From NCBI RefSeq assembly GCF_011009555.1, contig NZ_QXHD01000004.1, positions 5,565,465-5,629,464 of the forward strand: a stretch of 64,000 bases of DNA, read 5' to 3'. Below, in pieces: positions 15,245-24,788 of this stretch (within the stretch, counting starts at the first letter, position 1; every line of letters begins with the position of its first letter). The stretch is from Adonisia turfae CCMR0081. Lineage in GTDB: Bacteria; Cyanobacteriota; Cyanobacteriia; Phormidesmidales; Phormidesmidaceae. The position numbers were made by a program, and so were the translations under genes. The notes below the pieces were generated by a model. It saw nothing but the letters and a program-made list of their open reading frames with translations, searched no databases and was not told the origin of the DNA.

Positions 15245-16924
15245 CTATCTCTCGCGGGCAATACGCCAGCTCAACAAGATAACGGGTAACAACCCCACCA
15301 GCAAAATCATTAATGCTGGAGCCGATGCTTCCACTAGACGTTCATCAGAGGCATATTGATAGACTCTGACTGCCAGGGTGTCAAAGTTAAAGGGGCGCAT
15401 AACCAGGGTGGCTGGTAGCTCTTTCATGACGTCTACAAACACCAACATAATGGCTGTTAGTAAACTGCTGGCCATGAGGGGGGTGTGGATTTTGACCAGG
15501 GTTTGACTAGGAGCACAGCCCAGGCTACGGGCAGCGTCATCTATGGTGGGGCGAATTTTGGCCAGACCTGATTCAACGGTCCCTAAGGCCACAGCAAGAA
15601 ATCTGACTAAATAGGCAAAGATTAGGGCCACAATTGTGCCACTCAGAATTAATCCCATTGAATGTCCTGTACTGGCTTCTACCCAGGCTGCCAGTCCCTT
15701 ATCGAGTTTGACAATGGGAATCAAAATACCCACAGCAATGACTGCACCGGGGACAGCATATCCCATGGAGGCCAGACGCACCCCAAGACTGACAGTGCGT
15801 TGTTTACTCAAACGTTCGCCATAGGCTAAAACTAGAGCGACGATGACACCTATACCAGCGGTGAGTCCTGACAAAATTAGGCTATGACGAGCCAGCTCAA
15901 AGAAGCGATTATCCAGGGTCTCATCCAGATGAGTGAGGGTCATGTGGGCCAGTAACCCACCGGGTAACAGTAACCCTAGGGTAATTAGCAGTCCGCAGGC
16001 TAAGGTCGCTCCCCAGGCGCGAATGCCTTGTAGATTGTAGGGTTGAGGTCGCTGAACACTGTTTTTTGCCTGATAATATTTTGCCTGTCGTCGCGACCAG
16101 CGTTCTAGAATAATCAGCACAAAAATGAAGACCATCAACATGGCAGACAGTTGGGCAGCGGCCACTTGGGCACCCATGCCAAACCAGGTGCGATAAATGC
16201 CAGTGGTAAAGGTGGCGACACCAAAATAGTCAACAGTGCCAAAATCGCTCAGGGTTTCCATTAATGCCAGCGATAGTCCTGCCATAATCGCTGGGCGCGC
16301 TAAGGGTAAGGCCACTTTAAAGAAACTGCGCCAGGGGCTACAACCCAGGGAACGACTGGCTTCTAAGGTGCATACTGACTGTTCTAGAAAGGCTACCCGT
16401 GCCAGCATATACACATAGGGATAGAGGGTGAAGCTAAACATGACAATGGCCCCACCCACCGAACGCACGTCGGGAAACCAATAATCGGTGACAGACTGCC
16501 AGCCAAATTGCGATCGCAACCAAATTTGCACCGGGCCATAATAATCCAGCCAGTCCGTATAGGTATAGGCCAGCAGATAGGCCGGTGCAGCCAGCGGCAA
16601 TAGCAGACCCCATTCAAATAAACGACCGCCTGGGAAACGACACATGGTTACCAACCAAGCCGTCGAAATGCCTAAAAACAGCACCCCAGCCCCCACCCCC
16701 ACCATCAAGACCAGAGAATGGGTAATGTACTGGGTCAGTACCGTTGAAGCCAGGTGACTAAAGACCCCCTCACTATGGGAAAACACACTGCCCAGGACCA
16801 CTAGAATAGGAGATGCCACTAACATGGCAATTAGCCACACTGTAATGATCCAGCCATTAATCGCAGGCAGATAATCACGAGATGCTTTGGGGGTGACGGG
16901 CAAAGTCATAAAGAATGAGGTCAA
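15245..16924 (-). CDS. futB: Ferric-iron ABC transporter permease (FutB)
   Basis: 559 aa, a double-length permease with about 12 membrane helices, as in FutB/SfuB. Each half has its ATPase-contact EAA loop: EASRSLGCSPWRSFFKVALPLARPAI in the first and DAARSLGCAPSQTLVKIHTPL in the second. The signature DWLDYYGPVQ and DFGTVDYFGVATFTTGIYRTW is typical of Fe(III) permeases. It would move iron delivered by FutA (8490-9548) across the inner membrane. No ATPase (futC) lies beside it. It is transcribed away from the saccharopine-dehydrogenase-like gene, with a 112-bp shared promoter region. Confidence 0.92.
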   Translation of the reverse strand: MTSFFMTLPVTPKASRDYLPAINGWIITVWLIAMLVASPILVVLGSVFSHSEGVFSHLASTVLTQYITHSLVLMVGVGAGVLFLGISTAWLVTMCRFPGGRLFEWGLLLPLAAPAYLLAYTYTDWLDYYGPVQIWLRSQFGWQSVTDYWFPDVRSVGGAIVMFSFTLYPYVYMLARVAFLEQSVCTLEASRSLGCSPWRSFFKVALPLARPAIMAGLSLALMETLSDFGTVDYFGVATFTTGIYRTWFGMGAQVAAAQLSAMLMVFIFVLIILERWSRRQAKYYQAKNSVQRPQPYNLQGIRAWGATLACGLLITLGLLLPGGLLAHMTLTHLDETLDNRFFELARHSLILSGLTAGIGVIVALVLAYGERLSKQRTVSLGVRLASMGYAVPGAVIAVGILIPIVKLDKGLAAWVEASTGHSMGLILSGTIVALIFAYLVRFLAVALGTVESGLAKIRPTIDDAARSLGCAPSQTLVKIHTPLMASSLLTAIMLVFVDVMKELPATLVMRPFNFDTLAVRVYQYASDERLVEASAPALMILLVGLLPVILLSWRIARER

Positions 16925-17036
16925 CGTGTAGTTGGTTTATTGTCAGCTACAGCCGGTCTTTGCAGCAACTACAGGTTGTCAATAGTGAAGGTGTGAACGG
17001 AGGATAAGCTTGGCATAGCGTTGGGATAACTGGTTT

Positions 17037-18152
17037 ATGGCACAGCGAGTTTTGATTATCGGCGGCAGTGGCCGCATTGGTCGGAGCGTGGCTGCTGATT
17101 TGTTGCGTCATACCGATGTGGAAATGACCCTAACGGGCAGACGTGCTCAGGCTGCGTTTAGTCTGGAGCCACGCCAGCGATATCAATCTCTGCACCTGGA
17201 AGACAAAGTGCGGGTGAGGGATGCGATTTCATCTCACGATTTAGTCATCCACTGTGCGGGACCATTTCGCCCACGAGATTTCCATATTTTGTCCCAATGT
17301 ATTGAGCAAAAAGTTCCCTACATTGATGTTGCCGATAGCCCTGATTACGTTAGCAAGGCATTGGCATTTAGGGAGGTTGCCAAAGTGGCCGGTGTGACCT
17401 GCATTGTCAGCACTGGGGTGTTTCCCGGCATCTCTAATGGTATGGTGCGTCAGGGTATTGAGCAATTAGAAAAAGCTCAGCATGCTCATCTCAGCTATTT
17501 GGTGGCTGGGTCGGGTGGAGCAGGTGTAACCGTTATGCGCACCACATTTATCGAGTTGCAAACTCCCTTTGCAGCCAAAGTTGACGGTCAGCAACGCTTG
17601 ATTCAACCCTACAGTGAGCGAGAAGTTTTACCCTTCCCTGCTCCCTATAACCAAGGGGCCGGCGTGTATTGGTTTAATACGGTTGAAGCCCTTACCCTGG
17701 CCCAATCCTTTCCTCAATTAAATACCGTAATCACTAAATTTGGCTCCCTGCCTGACATCTATAATCACCTGACCAGTTTAATGACTCTGATGCCATCTAC
17801 CTGGCTAAAACAACCTGCCATAACAGAATTTCTCTCTCAGGTGAGTTATGCCATGACACAAGTCACCGATCGCTTCAGTGGTACAGGCATTGCCATGCGT
17901 TTGGCTCTCCGTGGGCAATCTCATGGACAAGCCGCCACCTACCTGGCTACGACGACCCATCCAGATACAGCTGCTGCTGCTGGGTATGGCACCGGCAGCG
18001 TAGCTCAGTTAATTTTATCAGGGCAACTCTCTCTCCCAGGTGTATGGCCAGTGGAACGAGCGCTGCCAACGTCTCTCTTCAAAGAAACATTGGCAGAACG
18101 GGGGGTAACGGTTCACAGCACCCTCTGTCTAGATGAAAATCTGTCTAGATGA
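17037..18152 (+). CDS. Saccharopine dehydrogenase family NAD(P)-binding protein
   Basis: 371 aa. The N-terminal Rossmann motif is VLIIGGSGRIGRSVAADLL, followed by VIHCAGPF and YIDVADSPDYV, as in the saccharopine dehydrogenase-like and trans-acting enoyl reductase group. The C-terminal part holds the dimer and substrate domain and cannot be assigned to a substrate. In cyanobacteria such genes are often annotated only as saccharopine dehydrogenase NADP-binding domain proteins. The last codons include a 15-bp direct duplication (18125-18139 and 18141-18155) that runs through the stop codon. Divergent from futB. Confidence 0.8.
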   Translation: MAQRVLIIGGSGRIGRSVAADLLRHTDVEMTLTGRRAQAAFSLEPRQRYQSLHLEDKVRVRDAISSHDLVIHCAGPFRPRDFHILSQCIEQKVPYIDVADSPDYVSKALAFREVAKVAGVTCIVSTGVFPGISNGMVRQGIEQLEKAQHAHLSYLVAGSGGAGVTVMRTTFIELQTPFAAKVDGQQRLIQPYSEREVLPFPAPYNQGAGVYWFNTVEALTLAQSFPQLNTVITKFGSLPDIYNHLTSLMTLMPSTWLKQPAITEFLSQVSYAMTQVTDRFSGTGIAMRLALRGQSHGQAATYLATTTHPDTAAAAGYGTGSVAQLILSGQLSLPGVWPVERALPTSLFKETLAERGVTVHSTLCLDENLSR

Positions 18153-18226
18153 AAACTGTCGTGCCAAAACCATTCATTAGATAATCTTGCACTCAAACGT
18201 GCTGACTGGTATCACTACTCAGTTCA

Positions 18227-19180
18227 TTAATCATCATCGTCGTCATCGTCGTCGTCGTCATCATCGTCATCGTCGTCGTCATCGTCGTCGTCATCATCAC
18301 CGCCGTCGTTGCTGCTATCGTTATCAATATCAACCGAGTTATCTATCTCAATATCGTTGTTAATCGAGATGAAAATATCGAGGAAGTCGTCGGCCACATA
18401 CTCATTACGAACATATTCAATAATTCCCAAGCTGGCCATGGCCTGATGGATAAAACCACAGGCTTCGGAACGACTCACTACTTGGGAAAGGTTGAGACGA
18501 CTACGATTGGGGTAATTAACGATAATGCCACGCTCAGTCAGTGCTGCAATGATGAGGCGGTATTCCGTGGGAATAGTATCAGCGTCTTCATAGATACTGA
18601 GAATCTCCGTCACGGTCTTCCCCGAAATAATTTCGGTGTAGCCTAAACCACGGGCTAAAGAAACCAAAACATCTAATCGTGTCAGTCGTCGTTCTGGATT
18701 AGCAACAACATCATCTAGATCGATAAAGCCCATGGAATAGGCCTTTTGAATAGCATTATAGGCCCAGTAGCTGCGAGAAATGCCAGAAATAGACGAGACT
18801 TGGCGCACTTGCCTCACATCAAAGGCTTTGTTAACTAACGCCGAGAACTGAGCATGGGTCAATCCATTGGTAGGCATAAACATGCCATTGGGAAACCCTT
18901 CGATAATGCTACGTTCACTTAAGGGGTAAATAAAGCTTGATGCCCAATAATTTTGACGAAGATCTGTAAAACTAGTTTGCCGAACAACACTGCGACGAAT
19001 CACCTGTGTCCTTTGAGTTTGAGCAAGCAATTCTGAATCATTGTCTGACGTTACTACCTGTGCATCACGGGTGTTTGCTTGCACCGTGCTGGAGAAAACG
19101 CAGAGAGAGAGTACTGTTAGACAGGAAATGCCTAGGCCTGTGATGTTGCGTACAAGTCCTAAACGTTTAGAAGTATCCAT
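18227..19180 (-). CDS. Secreted SLH-domain protein with C-terminal poly-aspartate tail
   Basis: 317 aa. Signal peptide residues 1-36 (GISCLTVLSLCVFSSTVQA). Residues about 70-250 carry SLH-like repeats: FTDLRQNYWASSFIYPLSERSIIEGFPNGMFMPTNGLTHAQFSALV is a clear SLH module, and two diverged ones follow. SLH domains bind secondary cell-wall polymers or peptidoglycan. The C-terminus is acidic (NNDIEIDNSVDIDNDSS) and ends in 23 consecutive Asp codons (18230-18298), a mixed GAT/GAC triplet tract. AAGGAAA lies before the ATG. It could bind divalent cations at the cell surface; that is inference. Confidence 0.8.
   Translation of the reverse strand: MDTSKRLGLVRNITGLGISCLTVLSLCVFSSTVQANTRDAQVVTSDNDSELLAQTQRTQVIRRSVVRQTSFTDLRQNYWASSFIYPLSERSIIEGFPNGMFMPTNGLTHAQFSALVNKAFDVRQVRQVSSISGISRSYWAYNAIQKAYSMGFIDLDDVVANPERRLTRLDVLVSLARGLGYTEIISGKTVTEILSIYEDADTIPTEYRLIIAALTERGIIVNYPNRSRLNLSQVVSRSEACGFIHQAMASLGIIEYVRNEYVADDFLDIFISINNDIEIDNSVDIDNDSSNDGGDDDDDDDDDDDDDDDDDDDDDDD
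18230..18298 (-). repeat. GAY triplet tract encoding 23 Asp
   Basis: Twenty-three consecutive GAT or GAC codons directly before the stop of the SLH protein. The mixture of the two codons makes it a degenerate microsatellite. Confidence 0.95.
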
Positions 19181-19977
19181 GTTTAATTTCCTTTAGATTC
19201 AGATAAATTAAAAACAATTTCACACATCGAATGTTCAGCCATCCCCGATTTTATTTGTACTGATATCAGCCCGTATCTATTGATACTCTAACCGTGGGTT
19301 ACCTTTAGTGACCGGCAATCCACACCGAATCGACAACAAACAATATTAGGGCTTATGAGTCACACTGATGTAATAACAATATGGAAGGTCTGTAGTAGAT
19401 TCTGTGGTAGAAGACCTTAGATGTGATTCAACCCCACCGTGCCTAGCTAGGACAAGATACTATGGACCAATTTTTTAAGTGGTTTTCAACTGGGAAATCT
19501 ACGAAAAACTTAAGTACTATCGCGTAGATATTCTAGATACTTGCAAAACTGAGTAGCTCGTTACGGTTGTTTTACATCCCCACCAGCAACTTTGAAATAT
19601 ATTGACAACTCAAATACAACATTGTTCAAAACAATATAGGGTCAATTTGAAAATTGGTTGGTTTACAAATGTTACTGATTTAGAGACAGCCAAAAAGCTA
19701 GTTTAATCTAATTTTGATCACGTATTTAAAGCTTCTGTAAAGGCTGTGGCAAATAGTTTGAAGATTGTAATTTTGCCCTTGTCAAACGTTGCTAGCGTAT
19801 ATTAACAACAATCAATATAGCAGCCTAGATAGAACTCAGGAGGACATTGTCCTGAAGTATCCTAAGTAAATAGATGTCAGTGTGTTGCCCCTTCTTCAAC
19901 CGTTAGACGCTTGCGCTTAAATCATCACCCCATTATTCCATCACTCATCCACCCCTCTACAGCCCCAACCTGGGGCT
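19181..19977. other. Long intergenic region
   Basis: About 800 bp without a supported gene on either strand. It is AT-rich around 19480-19800. A short dyad TCAGGA/TCCTGA lies at 19836-19855. Both flanking genes run leftward, so it should contain the promoter of the SLH gene and the 3' end of the export cluster. Confidence 0.45.
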
Positions 19978-20613
19978 TTATGCCTTATGGAGGGTTTCGC
20001 CTGTGTACATATTAACCATCAGGGACTCATCGTTAAGATTGACCTGATCTAGACGGCGAAAAAGAATTTGATATAAGGTCTGAATTGCCTTGAGACTATG
20101 GCTTGTAATGACAACTTTTGACTCAGTCTGCATGGTCATGACAAGTCCGAATTCACCGCGTCTACGTTGTTCAATCCACCAATTAAAATACACGGCATAC
20201 CCCAGACTACTGATGAATAGGATCATGCCAAAAACGTGCACTAGCCAGGGTAGAGAGCCAATAACTAGCACTACACCAATTGTGGCTATAATCCCAGCAG
20301 CAAAGTTACTGAGCTTTTTTTGGATGACGGATCGCCTGCGATGCAGTTTTACGATTTGCAGTGAGTCAATGTTCTTGATAGGATAGACAGCCTCACCATA
20401 GAGTAACTCGGTGGCAGTGACCAAAGCTTCATCCCAGAAAATTTCTACCGTGTGGGAGCTAGGCTGAGACGCTTGCTTATCTACATGAAGCCTTGGGGAT
20501 AGGGTGGCTGTATCCAGTACTAGTTCATTAGCTACTAGGGTCGCATCTCTAAGCGCTAATTTACCCTGTGACAAAGGCATTTCTTCTAGTTGTCGCTCGT
20601 CAGGCTGTACCAC
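19978..20613 (-). CDS. DUF6232-like membrane protein in export cluster
   Basis: 211 aa. Residues about 55-95 (VEIFWDEALVTATELLYGEAVYPIKNIDSLQI) have the pattern of DUF6232 proteins, followed by RRRSVIQKKLSN and two membrane helices (AAGIIATIGVVLVIGSLPWLV; FGMILFISSLGYAVYF). The soluble C-terminal part continues with VITSHSLKAIQTLYQIL. Function unknown. It is the last gene of a leftward cluster, starting 17 bp after the HlyD-like gene, so it is probably a partner of the transporter. The DUF name is from pattern memory and less certain than the topology. Confidence 0.6.
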   Translation of the reverse strand: MVQPDERQLEEMPLSQGKLALRDATLVANELVLDTATLSPRLHVDKQASQPSSHTVEIFWDEALVTATELLYGEAVYPIKNIDSLQIVKLHRRRSVIQKKLSNFAAGIIATIGVVLVIGSLPWLVHVFGMILFISSLGYAVYFNWWIEQRRRGEFGLVMTMQTESKVVITSHSLKAIQTLYQILFRRLDQVNLNDESLMVNMYTGETLHKA

Positions 20614-20630
20614 GGTAGTTTCTCAATAAC

Positions 20631-21830
20631 TTAAATATTGCTGCTGAAACGCAGCTTCCTCAAAAAGAAGTTAAATAGCTTCTCTTGTCCAGTGATGATT
20701 GTTAGTTCCCCCTCCATCCCAGGCAACAACTCACAGGCCTCTGATCCGACAGCCTGTAGGGCCTGTTCTGTGGCTTCTACAGTGACTATGTGAGAGGTAT
20801 CTGAAAGATTATCTGATTTGACTAGATCAGTTGCCACATCTGTTTGTGCTGATTCAATTAAGCTAATTTGGCCTGGTAAGGAACCAAATCTAAACGCAGC
20901 ACATTTGGGTAAATGTAGCTTTGTAGGATGGCCGATTTCAATGTTTTGAATATCATTATTAGGTAATAACGCCTTAATCACTAAACCTGTTTCATTGGAA
21001 ATAACTTTAGCGATAGGTTCATCGGAAGCAACGGTCTGCCCTAACCTTTCAAGCTCTAAATCATAGACAGTACCTGCTTGGGGAGCACGAATTGTTAGGC
21101 TGTCGATTAATTGTTGAGTTTGTTCTAACTCTTTTTGTTCCTGCTTTAATTGGCTTGTAAGATTTTTTTGATATTCCAAGAGCGTGTTCTTAGAATATTC
21201 AAATTGTGGCAGGTTATTGTTAGTTCCTATTCCCCCTGGTACCAATTGTTTTAACCAGCTAGACTCTGCTATACGTCTCTGTTCCAGGGAACTTAGCTGA
21301 CCTTCAACTTGGGCTAAGCGCTCTTCAATCCCAACAAGCTGAGTTTTGATGCGAGTGGCTTTAGCAAGCAGTGTTGTATTTTTTAGAGTAGCAATCTCTT
21401 GATCTGGTTTTAGGGAGTCGTAATCCTTAACGAGAATCTTGTCAACAACTCCTCCCATACCTGCTTTGACAGACCGGATATCACCAATGGGCTCAACTAC
21501 AGCTTCAGCTTTAACCGTTGTGTTGTAAGTGATTAAAGTAGATGCAAATGCCCCTATACCCAGTAAACTTGCCAAACCTAAACCGCCAAAAATCAGTAGG
21601 CGGTTAGGGGACGGCAAAAAATCATCGACTACAGGTGATGCCAGAGACTGGGCCTCTTCTACAGATGTTTGCCGCGCTTGATATTCTTGTTTTGCTGGTA
21701 GGGTGCCTAAAGGTGATTTTGCTTGCTCAATTACAAGCTCAATGTCAGTAACGGACTCAATCGCTGTTGTTTTTTTTATTTGACTAGGCAACTCAAACAT
21801 AGAATTTGAAATAGCATCATCATATTTCAT
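20631..21830 (-). CDS. HlyD-family secretion adaptor (membrane fusion protein)
   Basis: 399 aa from the ATG at 21830; a GTG three codons upstream is possible. One N-terminal membrane helix (LLIFGGLGLASLLGIGAFAS) follows a cytoplasmic region of about 75 residues. The biotinyl-lipoyl-like halves (VKAEAVVEPIGDIRSVKAGMGGVVDKILV and IRAPQAGTVYDLELERLGQTV) flank a long coiled coil (residues about 160-255). It would link the inner-membrane ABC exporter at 21879-24119 to an outer-membrane channel; no TolC is nearby. The gap to the transporter gene is under 50 bp. Confidence 0.87.
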   Translation of the reverse strand: MKYDDAISNSMFELPSQIKKTTAIESVTDIELVIEQAKSPLGTLPAKQEYQARQTSVEEAQSLASPVVDDFLPSPNRLLIFGGLGLASLLGIGAFASTLITYNTTVKAEAVVEPIGDIRSVKAGMGGVVDKILVKDYDSLKPDQEIATLKNTTLLAKATRIKTQLVGIEERLAQVEGQLSSLEQRRIAESSWLKQLVPGGIGTNNNLPQFEYSKNTLLEYQKNLTSQLKQEQKELEQTQQLIDSLTIRAPQAGTVYDLELERLGQTVASDEPIAKVISNETGLVIKALLPNNDIQNIEIGHPTKLHLPKCAAFRFGSLPGQISLIESAQTDVATDLVKSDNLSDTSHIVTVEATEQALQAVGSEACELLPGMEGELTIITGQEKLFNFFLRKLRFSSNI

Positions 21831-21878
21831 GGGCCACACTCACATTGCCAATTATTATAAGTTTTTTGTGTAATTTGA

Positions 21879-24119
21879 TTAGTTCTCTCGACGTCCTGGG
21901 AGAGAGGAAATATCAGAGATTGTTTTAGTGTTACTTGCCACGAGACGCTTAGCCCCCCCTGAAGAGTATGGTGATGAACCTTCCAGAAATTGTAAGTGGC
22001 CACCTTCTTGACTGAGTAAGTATTCAGGCGAGCCAGCAATATCTGCTTCCCCGTTGTTAATGACGGTAACCCAATCAGCGATGCGGGTAACACTGGCGCG
22101 ATGGCTAATTAGAACCGTTGTATGCCCCTTGCGATGCACTAACAGTCGTTGGAGTAGGTCAGCCTCACTGAAGGGATCTAATGCAGAGGTAGATTCATCT
22201 AAAATTAGGACAGCTGGTTTCAGCGCTAAGGCTCGAGCAATGGCCAAACGCTGTAGCTGACCTCCCGATAGATTAGATCCGGACTCTCCCAAAACGGTAA
22301 GATAGCCTTCTGGTAACTGGTCAATAAAAGAATCTGCGCCCGTAATGCGGCAAGCTGCGACAATCTCGTTATAGGTGGTCTTAGGTGCACAGAGCTGAAA
22401 ATTTTCTAGAATTGAACGACTCCAAAAATGAGTCGTCTGGGATACTAAAACAATCTGTTGACGAACACATTCAGAAGATAAATCCCGTAGATTGTGTGGA
22501 CCGACAAGTACTTCGCCTGACTGATAGGGATGTAGGCCCGCTAAAATCTTAGCAATCGTACTTTTTCCAGAACCAGAGGCTCCAACAAGGGCAGAGAATT
22601 TACCACCAGGAATTGAGAGGGAAAACGTTTCTAGTAAATTGAACCGCCCCGGATAGTGGAAGGTGACTTTCTTAAAGGTGATATCTCCATCTGAGGGAAT
22701 TTCAGCTAAGGGCTTTAGCCAATCATCTGGATTTTCATCCTCGACATCAATAACGTCATCAAATCGTTGAACTGATGTCTTAACTTCCATAAATCTGTCT
22801 GAAAATTTGACCAGAAAACTAATAAATTCCAGAAAGCTATAGCTCATGATGCTAAAGGCTAGGAGCTGCCCTAAGGTCAATTCCTCTTTAATCACCATGG
22901 AGGTGCCCAGCCAAAAGATACCAATTTGCCCAACACCTGATGTCAAAGTTGCTAACTGGCCAGTAAAAAAACTGAGTTGTACAGCGTCAGCTTTTTTACT
23001 AGCTAAATTACCAAATCTTCCCTGTATTTCTTTCCAAATTTGGGGCTGGGCCGTTGTTGTCTTTAATGTCATAGCCCCTCTGAAGATTTCCACCAGCATG
23101 GCCTGGTTCTTAGCTTTCAGAGATAGCAGACGTCGAATACGGATCTGAAATATAGGTAGTAATGTCAAGGTTGCTCCTAACATTAGGGCCGCTGTTAGCA
23201 GTGAGAAGGCTGTCAGACGATAGCTGTAGAAAAACAGCATGCAGCCAAGGGATACGGATGCTGTAAAAAGTAACCCAGGTAGCTGAACGGCTCCATCAAT
23301 AATGAGCTCATTAATACGGGAAATATCTTTGAGACGACTAGCAAACTCACCGCTACGTCGAGTTTCATAGTAATTGAGCGGTAGCTTTAGTAATTTACGC
23401 CCAAACTCTAGGGTAATTCCTAGTTCTAATCTTTGAAAGATATTGGCGACTAACGTAACTTGGACTAGATTTAATAAGCTTTTAATGATAAAGAAGCCCA
23501 GAGCCGCTAAAGCCACCCTAGGCAACAGATGAATATCACCTGCAATTAGCACATCATCTGTGATGAACTGAATCAGAAATGGAAAAATTAGGGATAAAAA
23601 GCCAATGAAAAGACCGTATACTAGTATTTGAATTAATGAAACACGATAAGGCCAAAGCTTTTGTAGAACACCAATAACTCTGCTGGGTTGATCGGTTGAT
23701 AAGCGATAAAATGGTTCATCGGGTACCAGCAAAAGCATGGCACCATCCCCCCAATTGCGCTTGATTTCGTCCGCACTGAGGTGGCGAATGCCAATACTTG
23801 GATCCGCTATAACGTATTTATTTTGTTCTTTTCCGTAGAAAACAACCCAGCGCTCCCTACCCCAGTGAATAATCGCGGGTAAAGGCAGGCGATGTATGCG
23901 ATTAAAAATATCATCGGTTGCCTGACCAGAACGAGCTTGAAAGCCTAAGGCTTCAGCCCCTTGTTGCAGACCTAGTAAAGATGAACCCAGCTGGCCAGTT
24001 CCTACAAGTTCACGGACATGTGACAGAGGAAGTTTTTGACCATAGTGCTTGGCGATCATTGCAATACAGGCAATTCCGCAATCTTCTTCTCTAGGTTGAT
24101 TAACAAATGAGTACTTCAT
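21879..24119 (-). CDS. C39-peptidase-domain ABC exporter (PCAT type) with altered catalytic His
   Basis: 746 aa from the ATG at 24119 (AAGG upstream; a TTG ten codons earlier is possible). Order: C39 peptidase domain (residues 1-140), six-helix membrane domain (about 155-430), ATPase (about 490-710) with GASGSGKST, LSGGQLQRLAIARAL and LILDESTSALD. In C39 the nucleophile Cys14 is present (EEDCGIACIA) and the acid is in IADP, but the usual His of the N-H-F/Y-V-V motif is Arg90 in RERWVVF, so processing of double-glycine leaders is doubtful. It resembles the inactive C39-like domain of HlyB-type exporters in effect, though there the Cys is lost. No GG-leader peptide gene is visible nearby. Cluster with HlyD and DUF6232-like genes. 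Confidence 0.88.
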   Translation of the reverse strand: MKYSFVNQPREEDCGIACIAMIAKHYGQKLPLSHVRELVGTGQLGSSLLGLQQGAEALGFQARSGQATDDIFNRIHRLPLPAIIHWGRERWVVFYGKEQNKYVIADPSIGIRHLSADEIKRNWGDGAMLLLVPDEPFYRLSTDQPSRVIGVLQKLWPYRVSLIQILVYGLFIGFLSLIFPFLIQFITDDVLIAGDIHLLPRVALAALGFFIIKSLLNLVQVTLVANIFQRLELGITLEFGRKLLKLPLNYYETRRSGEFASRLKDISRINELIIDGAVQLPGLLFTASVSLGCMLFFYSYRLTAFSLLTAALMLGATLTLLPIFQIRIRRLLSLKAKNQAMLVEIFRGAMTLKTTTAQPQIWKEIQGRFGNLASKKADAVQLSFFTGQLATLTSGVGQIGIFWLGTSMVIKEELTLGQLLAFSIMSYSFLEFISFLVKFSDRFMEVKTSVQRFDDVIDVEDENPDDWLKPLAEIPSDGDITFKKVTFHYPGRFNLLETFSLSIPGGKFSALVGASGSGKSTIAKILAGLHPYQSGEVLVGPHNLRDLSSECVRQQIVLVSQTTHFWSRSILENFQLCAPKTTYNEIVAACRITGADSFIDQLPEGYLTVLGESGSNLSGGQLQRLAIARALALKPAVLILDESTSALDPFSEADLLQRLLVHRKGHTTVLISHRASVTRIADWVTVINNGEADIAGSPEYLLSQEGGHLQFLEGSSPYSSGGAKRLVASNTKTISDISSLPGRREN

Positions 24120-24788
24120 AGGATTACGGCGTATGTGCCTTGGGGCCAATCACAAAACTTCCGGGCATAAGATTCAATGCCACAGGAGAAAAATACAGAT
24201 AGAACCTATTTGTGATGATGAACCTTGAGGTAATCTTCGACAGATAACTCTTACTATCTGAAACGAAACCACCAGGATGAGAGCAGCTAAATTCAGTTAG
24301 ATGGCTGATATTCTAGCTGATATTCTATTTTTAGTAGCTTTGAATACCGCCAATAAAGACTTTGCTCAACTACCTCCCTTAATACAAACATCATTAATAA
24401 TGCATAGCGATACTTGAAAAAAGTCAGCCAGGTAGACCTATGACCAATTCAAATGTATATGACAATGAAAGTGGTCAATGTGTTTCTACGGAAGGATGGG
24501 GGCTTGTATAAATGTGCCCTAATGCTCAGTGGACTATGCAGAACGTCGCTGCAAATAATGTTCTAGATTTGCACCTGTCAAGTAGGACGATAAAAAATCA
24601 TGTATGTTTCCAAAAATCCAAGATTTTCGATAAAGTCTCTGCTTTTATACGGATTAAATGTAGTATGTTTTTGGGGGATATACTACCTGTCTCAATACTT
24701 GGGCACGGATAGGATGATCGAGAACGTTTTGCTATTTCACATCTAATTTATTGGAGATTCACATACTTAAGCAGCCTTATATGCTTAG
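24120..24788. other. Intergenic region upstream of the exporter
   Basis: About 670 bp. It probably contains the promoter of the leftward exporter cluster. The only coding-like trace is a LuxR-type HTH remnant at 24512-24712 (listed separately). Confidence 0.4.
24512..24712 (+). pseudogene. Possible remnant of a LuxR/NarL-type HTH
   Basis: A 66-codon frame contains NNVLDLHLSSRTIKNHV followed by IFDKVSAFIRI, which follows the LuxR HTH consensus (IAxxLxLSxxTVKNHVxxIxxKLxVxxR). The preceding conserved L-T-x-R-E block and any receiver domain are missing, and the frame is otherwise unlike a known protein. It may be a decayed response-regulator fragment or chance. Confidence 0.3.
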
